A program made the position numbers and the translations under genes. A stretch of DNA of 64,000 nucleotides from Herpetosiphon giganteus (lineage in GTDB: Bacteria > Chloroflexota > Chloroflexia > Chloroflexales > Herpetosiphonaceae): assembly GCF_016907925.1 (NCBI RefSeq), contig NZ_JAFBCZ010000014.1, forward strand, positions 1 through 64,000, written 5' to 3'. Positions 26,614 through 35,116 of this stretch are shown one piece after another (the stretch's first letter is position 1; every line of letters starts with the position of its first letter). The notes under the pieces were generated by a model, which made no database searches, had not been told where the DNA came from, and saw nothing but the letters and a program-made list of their open reading frames with translations.

Positions 26614-27600
26614 ATGAAGCTGGAGCGTAATTTGGGGTTTGATCTCCAACGGGCAACGGAAGCGGCTGCGTTACGGTCAGCCCGCTGGATGGGTCGGGGC
26701 GATAAGAACGAAGCCGATGGTGCGGCGGTCGATGCCATGCGTTTTGCGCTCAATGCCACCGATATGGATGGGATTGTGGTGATTGGCGAGGGCGAAAAAG
26801 ACGAAGCACCGATGCTCTACATTGGCGAGCAAATCGGCAACGGCAACGAACCAAAGGTTGATATTGCGGTCGATCCGGTTGAAGGCACAACCTTGCTGGC
26901 GCAAGGGATGCCGGGGGCAATTGCGGTCGTCGCAGCAGCCGAACGTGGCAGTCTGTTCAACCCACCTGGAATCGTCTACATGGATAAAATTGCCGTTGGC
27001 GAATCGGCCAAGGGTAGTATTGATATCAATGCTTCGGTCGAGGACAATATCCGAAGCGTTGCCAAAGCACTTAAAAAACGGGTCGAAGACGTAACCGTGA
27101 TTGTGCTTGATCGGCCCCGTCATCACGATGTTATTGCGCGGATTCGTGAAATGGGTGCGCGGATTAAGCTGATTTTGCATGGTGACGTTGCAGCGAGCCT
27201 CATGCCGAGTATGCTTGAGGCCCCCGCAGATATTCTGATGGGCATTGGCGGAGCACCAGAGTCGGTGATTTCGGCCTGTGCTATGAAGTGTACTGGTGGC
27301 GAGATTCAATGTAAGCTCTGGCCTCGCAATGATGGTGAGCGCGACCTAGCCCGTCAGAATGGCTTGGATCTCGAAAAAGTGTACACGACCAACGATTTGG
27401 TACAAGGAGACAATATTTTTTGGGCGGCGACGGGAATTACGACCGGAGATTTTCTCAAAGGCGTACAATTTTTTGGGTGGGGTGCTACCACTCACTCGTT
27501 GGTTATGCGTTCGGCCTCTGGCACAGTGCGCTACATCGAGTCTCGTCACCGTTGGGATAAATTGATGCGGATCTCAGATTTGCCGTTTGCTGAGCACTAA
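26614..27600 (+). CDS. glpX: Class II fructose-1,6-bisphosphatase
   Basis: 328 residues. Hydrolyses fructose 1,6-bisphosphate to fructose 6-phosphate (gluconeogenesis). The metal-binding motifs are intact: EGEKDEAPM (59-67) and DPVEGTT (87-93), followed by LDRPRHH and MGIGGAPE. The ATG at 26614 is chosen for a perfect AAGGAGG 5 nt upstream; an in-frame ATG nine codons earlier lacks one. The upstream spacer holds an extended -10-like TATGGTACAAT at about 26543. Single gene; rho follows after about 350 bp. Confidence 0.95.
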   Translation: MKLERNLGFDLQRATEAAALRSARWMGRGDKNEADGAAVDAMRFALNATDMDGIVVIGEGEKDEAPMLYIGEQIGNGNEPKVDIAVDPVEGTTLLAQGMPGAIAVVAAAERGSLFNPPGIVYMDKIAVGESAKGSIDINASVEDNIRSVAKALKKRVEDVTVIVLDRPRHHDVIARIREMGARIKLILHGDVAASLMPSMLEAPADILMGIGGAPESVISACAMKCTGGEIQCKLWPRNDGERDLARQNGLDLEKVYTTNDLVQGDNIFWAATGITTGDFLKGVQFFGWGATTHSLVMRSASGTVRYIESRHRWDKLMRISDLPFAEH

Positions 27601-27664
27601 ATCTATCATTGCTGCATAAGTTAGAAATTGCTTAAAATTGGGCAACGTCATGCGAAAAATGGCG

Positions 27665-27693
27665 TTGCTTGCTTTTGTCAGTCGTGGTATACT
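27665..27693 (+). promoter_or_regulatory. Predicted rho promoter
   Basis: TTGCTT, a 17-bp spacer, then TATACT. It predicts a leader of about 250 nt before the rho start codon. Confidence 0.65.
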
Positions 27694-27713
27694 GCGTGCG
27701 ACGCATTTGGGAA

Positions 27714-27809
27714 TCCCCTTCCAGCGTCACATTCACACATCTCCAAACAGCAGCCAACTATTTAAAACACAACTCATTGTTACATCCCCTCACAAGATCG
27801 CTTCCCATT
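27714..27809 (+). promoter_or_regulatory. C-rich, G-poor rho leader (candidate rut site)
   Basis: In these 96 nt I count 36 C and 7 G, with few pairing options and many CC/AC/TC steps. That is the composition Rho binds in RNA. In E. coli the rho leader mediates autoregulation by Rho; a similar loop here is an inference from composition and position. Confidence 0.55.
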
Positions 27810-27949
27810 GTGGGCACGTCCGTGAACGCATGGTAGTGCGGCATATTGGTTGAACTATGCTATTAGTTCGCCACGCAACGCCATTGATTTTTTGAAGAGG
27901 TCGGATGATGCACGCCCGCTGTAAGAATTCATCGTAGGAGGATAGCACG

Positions 27950-29200
27950 GTGGTCAACCTTGCTGATTTAGAAAACAAAACGTTGAGCGACCTCCAAGAA
28001 ATGGCTCGGGAGTTAGATATCTCTGGCTATAGTCGCCTCAAGAAACAAGACCTCATTTACAAATTAATTCAGGCTCAAACTGAACAAGCAGGCAATATTT
28101 TCAACACGGGGATTCTCGACATCGTTTCTGATGGTTTCGGGTTTCTGCGGAGCGATCGGATGCTGCCTGGCCCCGATGATGTGTATGTCTCACAAACCCA
28201 AATTCGTCGCTTTGGCCTCCGCACTGGCGACCGCATCTCCGGCCAAATTCGCCCACCCAAGGAAAGTGAACGCTACTATAGTTTGCTGCGGGTTGAATTA
28301 GTTAATGGCATGGACCCTGAGCAAGCTCGCAAGCGCCCCCATTTTGAAAAATTGACCCCGATTTTTCCCAATGAACGCTTTATTTTGGAAACCGAGCCGC
28401 AAATTCTCTCAACCCGTTTGGTTGATTTGATTGCACCAATCGGTCGTGGCCAGCGTGGCTTGTTGGTTTCGCCACCCAAAGCTGGTAAAACGATGTTGAT
28501 GAAGGCGATTGCCAATGGTATCACCACCAATTATCAAGATGCCCACTTGATGGTCTTGTTGATTGGCGAGCGCCCAGAAGAAGTAACTGATATGCGGCGC
28601 TCAGTGCGTGGCGAAGTTATTGCCTCGACCTTCGATGAGCCAGTCGAAGACCATACCAAAGTTTCAGAAATGACCCTCGAACGAGCCAAGCGCTTGGTCG
28701 AAGGTGGCCAAGATGTGGTGATTTTGATGGACTCAATCACTCGTTTGGCCCGCGCCTACAACTTGGATATGCCGCCATCAGGTCGGACATTGACTGGTGG
28801 TATCGATCCGGTTGCGCTCTATCCCCCGAAGCGCTTCTTTGGTGCTGCCCGTAACATCGAAGGCGGCGGCTCCTTGACGATCATCGCTACCTGTTTGGTT
28901 GATACTGGTAGCCGCATGGACGACGTGATTTACGAAGAATTCAAGGGTACTGGCAACATGGAATTGCACTTAGAACGGCGCTTAGCTGAACGCCGCACCT
29001 ATCCTGCAGTCGATATTGCCCGCTCTTCAACGCGTCGCGATGAATTGTTGCTCTTGCCTGAGCAATTGCGCCAAGTTTGGACGTTGCGGCGGATGGTGAG
29101 TATGTTGGGCGAAAACGAAGGCACCGAATTGGTGCTGACGCGCATGTCCAAAACCCGCACCAACGATGAGTTCTTGCTGACGCTCAACAAGAGCCTCTAG
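27950..29200 (+). CDS. rho: Transcription termination factor Rho
   Basis: 416 residues. Hexameric RNA helicase that ends transcription. The N-terminal SAP-like/Rho_N helix set ([29 protein letters not shown]) is followed by the cold-shock-like RNA-binding domain ([26 protein letters not shown]). The motor domain carries P-loop PPKAGKT (175-181), Walker [17 protein letters not shown], and the Q/R-loop region [24 protein letters not shown] start with AGGAGG 8 nt upstream. The gene has its own promoter, a long C-rich leader and a strong terminator. Confidence 0.97.
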   Translation: MVNLADLENKTLSDLQEMARELDISGYSRLKKQDLIYKLIQAQTEQAGNIFNTGILDIVSDGFGFLRSDRMLPGPDDVYVSQTQIRRFGLRTGDRISGQIRPPKESERYYSLLRVELVNGMDPEQARKRPHFEKLTPIFPNERFILETEPQILSTRLVDLIAPIGRGQRGLLVSPPKAGKTMLMKAIANGITTNYQDAHLMVLLIGERPEEVTDMRRSVRGEVIASTFDEPVEDHTKVSEMTLERAKRLVEGGQDVVILMDSITRLARAYNLDMPPSGRTLTGGIDPVALYPPKRFFGAARNIEGGGSLTIIATCLVDTGSRMDDVIYEEFKGTGNMELHLERRLAERRTYPAVDIARSSTRRDELLLLPEQLRQVWTLRRMVSMLGENEGTELVLTRMSKTRTNDEFLLTLNKSL

Positions 29201-29219
29201 GATTCGATTCATCGCGATT

Positions 29220-29262
29220 CTTCCCTGTTCTCATTCATTGAGGGCAGGGAAGCGTTTTTTTT
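29220..29262 (+). terminator. Rho-independent terminator after rho
   Basis: CTTCCCTG and CAGGGAAG form an 8-bp stem (29220-29227 with 29245-29252). CG and eight T follow. Confidence 0.93.
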
Positions 29263-29690
29263 AAGGATGAAGGATGAGGGATGAGGGATGAAGGATGAAA
29301 TTGCGTTTTGATCCACGAAGGACACGAAGCTACAAGAAGATTATTTTAGCCACGAATTGCACGAATTGCACGAATAATTTTTTAGCCACAGATTGCACAG
29401 ATTTATTTGATTCTAATTTCTCCTAGCCCAATGCCAATCACATAATCCCCAAACTCCAACTCCTATGTTCTTTGCTCTATGTTCTATGTTCTCACTTCAT
29501 CCCTCATAATTCATGCTTCATCCTTTCGTATGCTCTCTGTTCTTATTTTTGATTTTTGCTTTCTGCCTTTTGACTTTTGCTTTACCCTTCATCCTTCATC
29601 CTTCCCAGTGCCTTTTTGACTTTTGCCTTTTGACTTTTGCTTTACCCTTCATCCCTCATCCTTCATCCTTATACTATGCTACTCTGTGGC
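29263..29690. repeat. Composite heptamer/9-mer array between rho and mscS
   Basis: Immediately after the terminator come GGATGAA/GGATGAG heptamers, then CACGAAGG and GCACGAATT 9-mers. The second half is pyrimidine-rich: TCTATGTTC units, CATCCCTCATAATTCATG, and TTTTGAC/TTTTGCC/CTTCATC heptamers up to about 29690. No gene is present. An open frame in the second half is simply the repeat translated. Confidence 0.88.
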
Positions 29691-29738
29691 ATGCGACTTG
29701 CCGCATACTGCGGCACAAAGATTTAGCAGAGGAACCCT

Positions 29739-30554
29739 ATGTTCGATTGGCTTCAACCCTATTTACCACCAGCAAATAGCATTGCATACTACCTTCTTCG
29801 TGGCACAATTACCTTTTTAGTGGTTGCTGTAGCCGCTCGAACAATTAGCGTCATCATTCGGCGCGCTTTTCTCTCGAATGCCCAACTCTTGCGGCATAAC
29901 CTGAGCGAGCGCCGCCGCACCACGTTGCGGGCCTTGGTTTCGTCGTTAACCAATGGCTTGGCGATATTAATTTCGTTGTTTTTGATTTTGGGCATGTTTG
30001 TGCAGCCAAGCGCTTTGTTTACCTTTTTGGGCTTGTTTAGCGCTGGCTTAGGCTTTAGCGCCCGCCCATATGTGAGCGATTTTCTGGGTGGCATTACGTT
30101 GCTGTTCGAGGATCAATTTGCCTTAGGCGATAAAGTGGAGATTGGTGATCGCCAAGTGGTGGGCTGCGTTGAACGAATTAGTTTGCGCATGACCTATATT
30201 CGTGGTGAGTCGGGCGAGCTTTGGCTGGTGCCAAATGGCGATATTCGCACGATTCGCAATTTTACGCGTGGCAAATGGTCGCCAGCTAGCATTAAATTAA
30301 CCGTACCAACCACCAAACTTGATGAAACGATGGTCGTTCTGCACCAAGTGATCAGCGATCCAGGCGATGATGTGATCGAAACCCCTGAAATCATCAGCGA
30401 AGATGGTGAGATTGGTGCAGTAACGACGACGATTACATTAAAAGTTAAGGCTCGTTATAGTATGGCTCCGGCGGTGCGTGAGCGCTTGATTACTCAGCTG
30501 CAAGCGGCGTTAACGGAGCACCATGTGTTGGCTGCGGATGAAAATCGGGAATAG
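29739..30554 (+). CDS. MscS-family mechanosensitive ion channel
   Basis: 271 residues, close to the E. coli MscS size. Three predicted helices, including a pore helix of the TM3 type with glycines and alanines (LFTFLGLFSAGLGFSARPYVSDFLGG). The beta domain motif EDQFALGDKVEIGDRQVVGCVERISLRMTYIR follows, with LVPNGDIRTIRNFTRG. It opens on osmotic downshock and protects from lysis. AGAGGA lies 6 nt before ATG. The last 65 nt overlap the convergent monooxygenase gene. Confidence 0.92.
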   Translation: MFDWLQPYLPPANSIAYYLLRGTITFLVVAVAARTISVIIRRAFLSNAQLLRHNLSERRRTTLRALVSSLTNGLAILISLFLILGMFVQPSALFTFLGLFSAGLGFSARPYVSDFLGGITLLFEDQFALGDKVEIGDRQVVGCVERISLRMTYIRGESGELWLVPNGDIRTIRNFTRGKWSPASIKLTVPTTKLDETMVVLHQVISDPGDDVIETPEIISEDGEIGAVTTTITLKVKARYSMAPAVRERLITQLQAALTEHHVLAADENRE

Positions 30555-30846
30555 CATCGCCAGTTAATGCATCGTAAGAAACTGCATCGGCAGGCTCGCG
30601 CAACAACGATTTGACCCGTGGCCAAAAACCACGGAAAAACTCCGAGCGGCGATAACGTTGCAAGTCACGGCCTGATTCCCAGGTGCTCCAGGTTGCAAAG
30701 GCGGTTGGGTCGCCAGTTTCACGTAAAAGCGATAAGGCTAAACAGCCTTCTTGATGGCGAATTGTTGGCTCGCATTCAGCATAAAATGCAAGAAATTCTG
30801 CTACATGTTCGGGTGCAAATTTTAACCGAACTAAGCGCACAACCAT
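30490..30846 (-). CDS. Antibiotic-biosynthesis-monooxygenase-domain (ABM) protein
   Basis: 118 residues. Small ferredoxin-like dimeric fold. Motifs are VVRLVRLKFAPEHVAEFLAFYAECEPTIRHQEGCLALSLLRE and TAFATWSTWESGRDLQRYRRSEFF. Such proteins oxidise quinol-like compounds or simply bind small ligands, so no precise substrate is given. A proline-rich 25-residue tail is unusual for the family. AAGGAG lies 8 nt before ATG. The 3' end overlaps the end of the convergent mscS gene by 65 nt. Confidence 0.82.
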   Translation of the reverse strand: MVVRLVRLKFAPEHVAEFLAFYAECEPTIRHQEGCLALSLLRETGDPTAFATWSTWESGRDLQRYRRSEFFRGFWPRVKSLLREPADAVSYDALTGDAIPDFHPQPTHGAPLTPLAAE

Positions 30847-30915
30847 TGGCGTAGCTCCTTATTGGGAAGTGACACAAAAAGAGGTGGCCGTAACCACAAC
30901 GCTATCTTAGCATGC

Positions 30916-31683
30916 TTATGCCTCGCTCAATGCAAAAACAGCACCATCATGGGCGATCAAAACTTCGCCTTGGAAAATCTTGGCGACGCGGGCCAACACT
31001 TCGGCCTCTGGCGCTGTATTGATTGGGCTATAGTGGGTCAGAATCAGCCGTTGCACGCCAGCGCTTTGGGCAGCAGTTGCAGCCTGTTCAGGCGTTGAAT
31101 GAGTTTCGAACGGTGTTGACACCGTGCATTCATGAATTAATGTATGTGCGCCTTGGCTTAGTCCAACCAGTGTCTCGCATGGCCCACTATCAGCCCCATA
31201 GACCAAACTCCGTTTGCCTGGCTGATCGATGCGCAAGGCCAAGGTTGGGCGGCTATGATAGGTTGCTGCGCTGGTAAAACTTGCGCCTAAATCGAATGGC
31301 AGCTCGATTGTGCCGCCAGCATCGGCTACTGTTTGAAAGCTTGGCACAATTGCATGAATTCCCAAATCGGCTGCTTGGATGACTGCCTCAGCGGTCGCGA
31401 TTGTGCGTTGATTACCAAAAACCAATAATTCGCCGTTGTGTTGCGCTAGCCACAGGTGTAACAACAAACTCGGCAGACCCATCAGATGATCGGGGTGATT
31501 GTGCGAGATGAAGATTGCCCGCAGTTGGCGTGGATCAAGCCCATATTTGAGCATACGGCGATATGGGCTGCCGCCGCAATCGAGCAAGACCAAACCAGCC
31601 TCGCTTTGCCAAACATAGCCACTATTTTCACGCTCAGCATCGGGAAGTGCCGTGCCAGAACCAAGCACAATTAAATTGTTCAC
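30916..31683 (-). CDS. Metallo-beta-lactamase-fold hydrolase, RNase Z-like
   Basis: 255 residues. The opening IVLGSGTALPDAERENSGYVW and the metal motif ISHNHPDHLMGLPSLLLHL (HxHxDH) match the RNase Z/arylsulfatase-like branch. Further ligands lie in SLVYGADSGP (Asp) and LILTHYSP (His). Long RNase Z features such as the tRNA-exosite arm are not obvious, so it could be another phosphodiesterase. The GTG at 31683 is chosen because AAGGAG lies 6 nt upstream; the longer frame adds a non-family stretch. Divergent from the YhhN gene. Confidence 0.85.
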   Translation of the reverse strand: MNNLIVLGSGTALPDAERENSGYVWQSEAGLVLLDCGGSPYRRMLKYGLDPRQLRAIFISHNHPDHLMGLPSLLLHLWLAQHNGELLVFGNQRTIATAEAVIQAADLGIHAIVPSFQTVADAGGTIELPFDLGASFTSAATYHSRPTLALRIDQPGKRSLVYGADSGPCETLVGLSQGAHTLIHECTVSTPFETHSTPEQAATAAQSAGVQRLILTHYSPINTAPEAEVLARVAKIFQGEVLIAHDGAVFALSEA

Positions 31684-31799
31684 GATGATCTCCTTTGGTC
31701 GTGAAAGATGCGCAGAAAGCGCAGCAATTAGTATAATAGGCCACAAAAGACCAGACAAGGGTGCAAAATTACTATTTTGTAGCCACTATAGGAGCCAGT

Positions 31800-32498
31800 A
31801 TGGACGCACTCTCCGGCCCGATGCAGCTTTGGTTGACTGGATTATTGATTGCTTGGGCGCTTGTGCTCGTTGGTGGGTTTGTGCTTGGGCGGCCCAATCC
31901 AGAAGGCACGCGGCGCATGACGCTTTGGGGACGTTTAGGATCGTCGGCGATCTTAGTTGTGGCGGCTTGGAGTTGGTGGTGGCAATTGCGCCAAACCCAC
32001 AATCTGACGGCCTTATTGCTCGCCGTTGGCATGAGTTTGGGCTTTTTAGGCGATTTATTTATGGCCAAAGTCTTTCCAATTAAAAATTATGTGCTTGGTG
32101 GAATGAGCGCGTTTGGCTTGGGCCACGTTGCCTACATTAGCGCTGGCTTGCGCATCGAACGCTTTGATTGGCTGAGTTGGATCATTTGGATGATTGTTGG
32201 GGCGATTGGCTGGTATATGATCGTCTGGCACGATAGCTCGCGAAGCCGTTTGCATCAAGTTGCCTTGCCCTATGCGCTTTTGCTGGCGAGCACAACCGGG
32301 GTTGCAACCGGCGTGGCCTTGGAGCAATTGCCGATGGCGACCTTTGCAGTTGGGGCTGCGCTGTTTTTGCTTAGCGATTTAGTGTTGGCCACCCAATTGT
32401 TCAATAATGCTCATTGGCGCGGAATTGGCGACGTGGTTTGGTTTACCTATGGCCCAGCCCAAGCCTTGATTGTCTATAGTATAGCGTGGTTGTTGTAA
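31800..32498 (+). CDS. YhhN-family membrane protein (lysoplasmalogenase-like)
   Basis: 232 residues with seven or eight membrane helices. Family landmarks: LLLAVGMSLGFLGDLFMA near residue 75, with the conserved G-D, then GMSAFGLGHVAYISAGL, LPYALLL, and the C-terminal GAALFLLSDLVLA plus VVWFTYGPAQALIVYSI. Members hydrolyse lysoplasmalogens or related vinyl-ether lipids in the membrane. The ATG at 31800 is chosen for GGAG 5 nt upstream. It is a single gene. Confidence 0.85.
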   Translation: MDALSGPMQLWLTGLLIAWALVLVGGFVLGRPNPEGTRRMTLWGRLGSSAILVVAAWSWWWQLRQTHNLTALLLAVGMSLGFLGDLFMAKVFPIKNYVLGGMSAFGLGHVAYISAGLRIERFDWLSWIIWMIVGAIGWYMIVWHDSSRSRLHQVALPYALLLASTTGVATGVALEQLPMATFAVGAALFLLSDLVLATQLFNNAHWRGIGDVVWFTYGPAQALIVYSIAWLL

Positions 32499-32785
32499 GC
32501 TGGGGATCGGAGGCTGGGGTTTGGGGATCGGAACCGCGAAGAGCACGAAGAACACCGAATTGGGGATTAGTAATGACAAGAACATTCCACAAAATATGAT
32601 TTAGGGGGTGCTGGGGGATGAAAACCCCCGGCGTTTCCCTCCGGCGGAGGGACGGAAGGGTGGCGAAATAATTTTTGGAGTGCAGGAGTTTTCGATCGGA
32701 GCCGCGAAGATCCTAAAGATCGGGCTAAATCTATCATTCAAGCACAGCGCTAAAAGCCAAACCAAGCCAATTTTGCTTGGATTGA
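32499..32785. other. Intergenic region with degenerate repeats
   Basis: No gene seen. It holds GGCTGGGGTTTGGGGATCGG-like repeats at 32505-32530, CGCGAAGAGCACGAAGAACAC 9-mers, and a short palindrome GGCGTTTCCCTCCGGCGGAGGGACG (about 32629-32653), which contains the inverted repeat CCCTCCG/CGGAGGG. Confidence 0.5.
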
Positions 32786-32963
32786 TTGACATTTAACAGA
32801 ACGTGCTACAATGATCATGCTCTCGACCATTGTTGGCGGGAAGCACTGGTTCATTTTCTGGTTTCAAACACCACTTGGATCGCAACCGACCGAGATGGTA
32901 AGTACACAGTGATGTGCTTCGTTCTCCTCGGCTGACGCGATTCGGCGTTGCGGAGGTTTTTTT
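32786..32963 (+). promoter_or_regulatory. Promoter and structured leader ending in a terminator at the DUF2520 start
   Basis: TTGACA at 32786 and TACAAT at 32807 (15-bp spacer; TTGATT at 32783 would give 18) predict a leader of about 145 nt. Internal pairings compete: AAGCAC (32841) with GTGCTT (32914), and CTCG (32822) with CGAG (32891). At the end, an imperfect hairpin (32926-32956) is followed by seven T and directly by ATG. The GGAGG ribosome site lies in its 3' arm. This is the layout of a riboswitch or attenuator. Since panB lies next, the known pan RNA motif is one candidate; I cannot confirm it. Confidence 0.6.
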
Positions 32964-33779
32964 ATGGCTTTTTCCGCTCGACCGACGGTCGGCATGCTTG
33001 GCGCAGGCAAGGTTGGTACTGCTTTGGCTTTGGCCTTAAAGCAGGCTGGCTATCCGATTGCTGGCGTTTCCTCACGTTCACCAACGTCGGCCCAGATGTT
33101 GGCCCAGCAGCTTGAATGCTCGGTGCTAACACCTGCTGCGTTATTTACCCAAGCCCAACTCATTTTCCTGACTATCCCCGATGATCAATTGGCCCCGTTA
33201 GCCCAAGAACTCGCCGCAACCTTGCCGCAAAGCACTGGCATTGTGGCTCATTGTTCGGGCGCTTTGACTAGCAGTGTGTTGCAACCCTTGCAATTGCGTG
33301 GTTGGCAGGTTGCTAGTTGCCATCCATTAGCTCCGTTTGCCAGCCGCACCACTCCCTTGCCGCAAGCAATTACTTGGGCAATCGAGGCTGAACCAGCGCT
33401 GTATGCTGTGCTGGCCGAGCTTGTGCAGGCCGTTGGCGGAATTCCACGCCCAATGCAGGCCGAGCATAAAGTGCTGTATCACAGTGCCGCCGTGCTTTCA
33501 GCTAATTATGCCATTACCCTTGCGGCGCGAGCCGTCGATTTGCTGCAACTTTGCGGTTGGTCGGGGCCAGAAGCCTTGCAAGCACTCGTACCCCTACTGC
33601 GCGATAACGTCGAGAATTTGGCGCGGCTTGGCTTGCCGCAAGCATTAACTGGCCCCTTGGCCCGCGGCGATTATGGCACGGTCGAACGCCATCTTCAGGC
33701 GCTCGATGCCAATGCTCCCGAGATTGCACGCTTGTATCGAGCCTGCATTGAGGCAACCCAACCGTTATTGAGAACATAG
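32964..33779 (+). CDS. Rossmann-fold protein with DUF2520 domain, candidate ketopantoate reductase
   Basis: 271 residues. N-terminal NAD(P)-binding domain (VGMLGAGKVGTALALALKQAG; SRSPTSA suggests NADP) followed by a helical DUF2520 domain with EHKVLYHSAAVLSANYAITL, ALTGPLARGDYGTVERHL. The fold resembles ketopantoate reductase and F420-dependent reductases. Its neighbour panB makes ketopantoate, so a role as the missing reductase is plausible but unproven. GGAGG lies 7 nt before ATG inside a terminator hairpin. The stop codon TAG belongs to a GAACATAG repeat. Confidence 0.85.
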   Translation: MAFSARPTVGMLGAGKVGTALALALKQAGYPIAGVSSRSPTSAQMLAQQLECSVLTPAALFTQAQLIFLTIPDDQLAPLAQELAATLPQSTGIVAHCSGALTSSVLQPLQLRGWQVASCHPLAPFASRTTPLPQAITWAIEAEPALYAVLAELVQAVGGIPRPMQAEHKVLYHSAAVLSANYAITLAARAVDLLQLCGWSGPEALQALVPLLRDNVENLARLGLPQALTGPLARGDYGTVERHLQALDANAPEIARLYRACIEATQPLLRT

Positions 33780-34148
33780 AAAAGTATGAAGGATGAGGGA
33801 TGAAGGATGAACGTAAGAACATAGAGCATAGAACATAGAACATAGAACATAGAAAAGGATGATGGATGAAGGCAGAAGGCTGAATTCAAAATAGGGGCGA
33901 AAGAGCGGGGTCTGTTTTTAACGCAGCGGCGCAGAGGAAGGATGGCTTTTGGCTGGAGGCTATTGGCTATCGGGGATTTGTCAGAAACTTTAGATCCAAA
34001 GCCCATAGCCAAAAGCCCATAGCCTTACCCTTCGTGCCCTTCGCGTTCTTCGCGGTTTCAGTGGCTTTGGACTATCGAGGTTTGTCAGAAACTTTAGATC
34101 CAAAGCCCATAGCCAAAAGCCCATAGCCTTACCCTTCGTGCCCTTCGT
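33771..34148. repeat. Composite repeat array between the DUF2520 and panB genes
   Basis: Starts as GAACATAG, which supplies the DUF2520 stop. GGATGAG and GAACATA heptamers follow to about 33870, then a mixed part, then a 67-bp segment repeated exactly at 33977-34043 and 34081-34147 (104-bp period) that begins TTTGTCAGAAACTTTAGATC. The panB side is pyrimidine-rich (CCCTTCGTGCCCTTCG). No gene is present in the gap. Confidence 0.88.
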
Positions 34149-34197
34149 GGATCAGAACGTTACACAATTCTTTATCAACCAAGCAAAGGAGCTACCT

Positions 34198-35064
34198 ATG
34201 CGAACCCAATTGAGCGATATTCAACGGATGAAAGATCGAGCCGAACGCTTGGTGATGGTAACTGCTTACGACTACACCAGTGCCCAATTGATCGATCGCA
34301 CCGATATTCCCTTGATTTTGGTGGGCGATTCGTTGGGCATGGTCGTGCAGGGCAATAGCTCAACTGTGCCCGTCACCATCGATGAAATTGTCTATCATAC
34401 CAAGGCCGTGATGCGCGGCAGCAGCAAAGCCCTTGTGGTCAGCGATTTGCCATTTTTGAGCTATACCAGCCCTGAACAGGCCATCCAAAATGCTGGCAAA
34501 TTGATGCAGCTTGGCGGTTGTGGCGCGGTGAAACTTGAAGGTGGCGTGAATATGGCTCCGACTGTGCGCCGCTTGGTCGATTTGGGCATTCCGGTGATGG
34601 GTCACTTGGGCTTTACGCCGCAATCGGTCAATCAAATTGGCATGCGGGTACAGGGCAAAACCGTTGCTCATGCCCGCCAGTTGCTCGAAGATGCCTTAGC
34701 CTTGGAAGCTGCTGGGGCGTTTGCGATTGTGCTAGAGCTAATTCCCGCTGCCTTGGCCAAAGCCATCACTGAGCGGTTGCATATTCCAACGATTGGGATT
34801 GGCGCAGGGGTTGGCTGTGATGGCGAAGTCCAAGTTTGGCACGATATTTTGGGCTTGTATAACGATCATCTGCCCCGCCATACCAAGCGCTACGCCGATT
34901 TGGGCAGCACGATTGAGCAAGCGCTGAATCAATATGCCCAAGAAGTGCGCGAGCGGAGTTTTCCAACTGCCGCCAATAGCAGCGTGATCGATGCTAAGAC
35001 GTTAACCGAAGCGCTCGGTGAACAGGCAGTCAGCCTCGGTACAGCTGCCAAAGTCAGCGTCTAA
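34198..35064 (+). CDS. panB: 3-methyl-2-oxobutanoate hydroxymethyltransferase
   Basis: 288 residues. Transfers a hydroxymethyl group from methylene-tetrahydrofolate to ketoisovalerate, giving ketopantoate (pantothenate/CoA pathway). Motifs are complete: [69 protein letters not shown] and [18 protein letters not shown]. The ATG at 34198 is chosen for AAGGAG 6 nt upstream. It follows the DUF2520 gene in the same direction, across 418 bp filled with repeats. panC and panD are not in the window. Confidence 0.96.
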   Translation: MRTQLSDIQRMKDRAERLVMVTAYDYTSAQLIDRTDIPLILVGDSLGMVVQGNSSTVPVTIDEIVYHTKAVMRGSSKALVVSDLPFLSYTSPEQAIQNAGKLMQLGGCGAVKLEGGVNMAPTVRRLVDLGIPVMGHLGFTPQSVNQIGMRVQGKTVAHARQLLEDALALEAAGAFAIVLELIPAALAKAITERLHIPTIGIGAGVGCDGEVQVWHDILGLYNDHLPRHTKRYADLGSTIEQALNQYAQEVRERSFPTAANSSVIDAKTLTEALGEQAVSLGTAAKVSV

Positions 35065-35078
35065 ATTATTGATTGAAA

Positions 35079-35112
35079 CAAACGTCCGCTGCTAAGACAC
35101 AGCGGACGTTTG
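35079..35112. terminator. Strong hairpin between convergent panB and HAD genes
   Basis: CAAACGTCCGCTG (35079-35091) and CAGCGGACGTTTG (35100-35112) form a perfect 13-bp stem with an 8-nt loop. It lies 15 nt after panB and 4 nt after the HAD gene, so it probably serves both strands. Confidence 0.8.
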
Positions 35113-35116
35113 CTGT

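Noticed and set aside
29513-29779. Open frames rich in F, L, H, P and S before mscS
   Set aside because: They are the pyrimidine strand of heptamer repeats, which has no stop in any frame; no RBS and no family.
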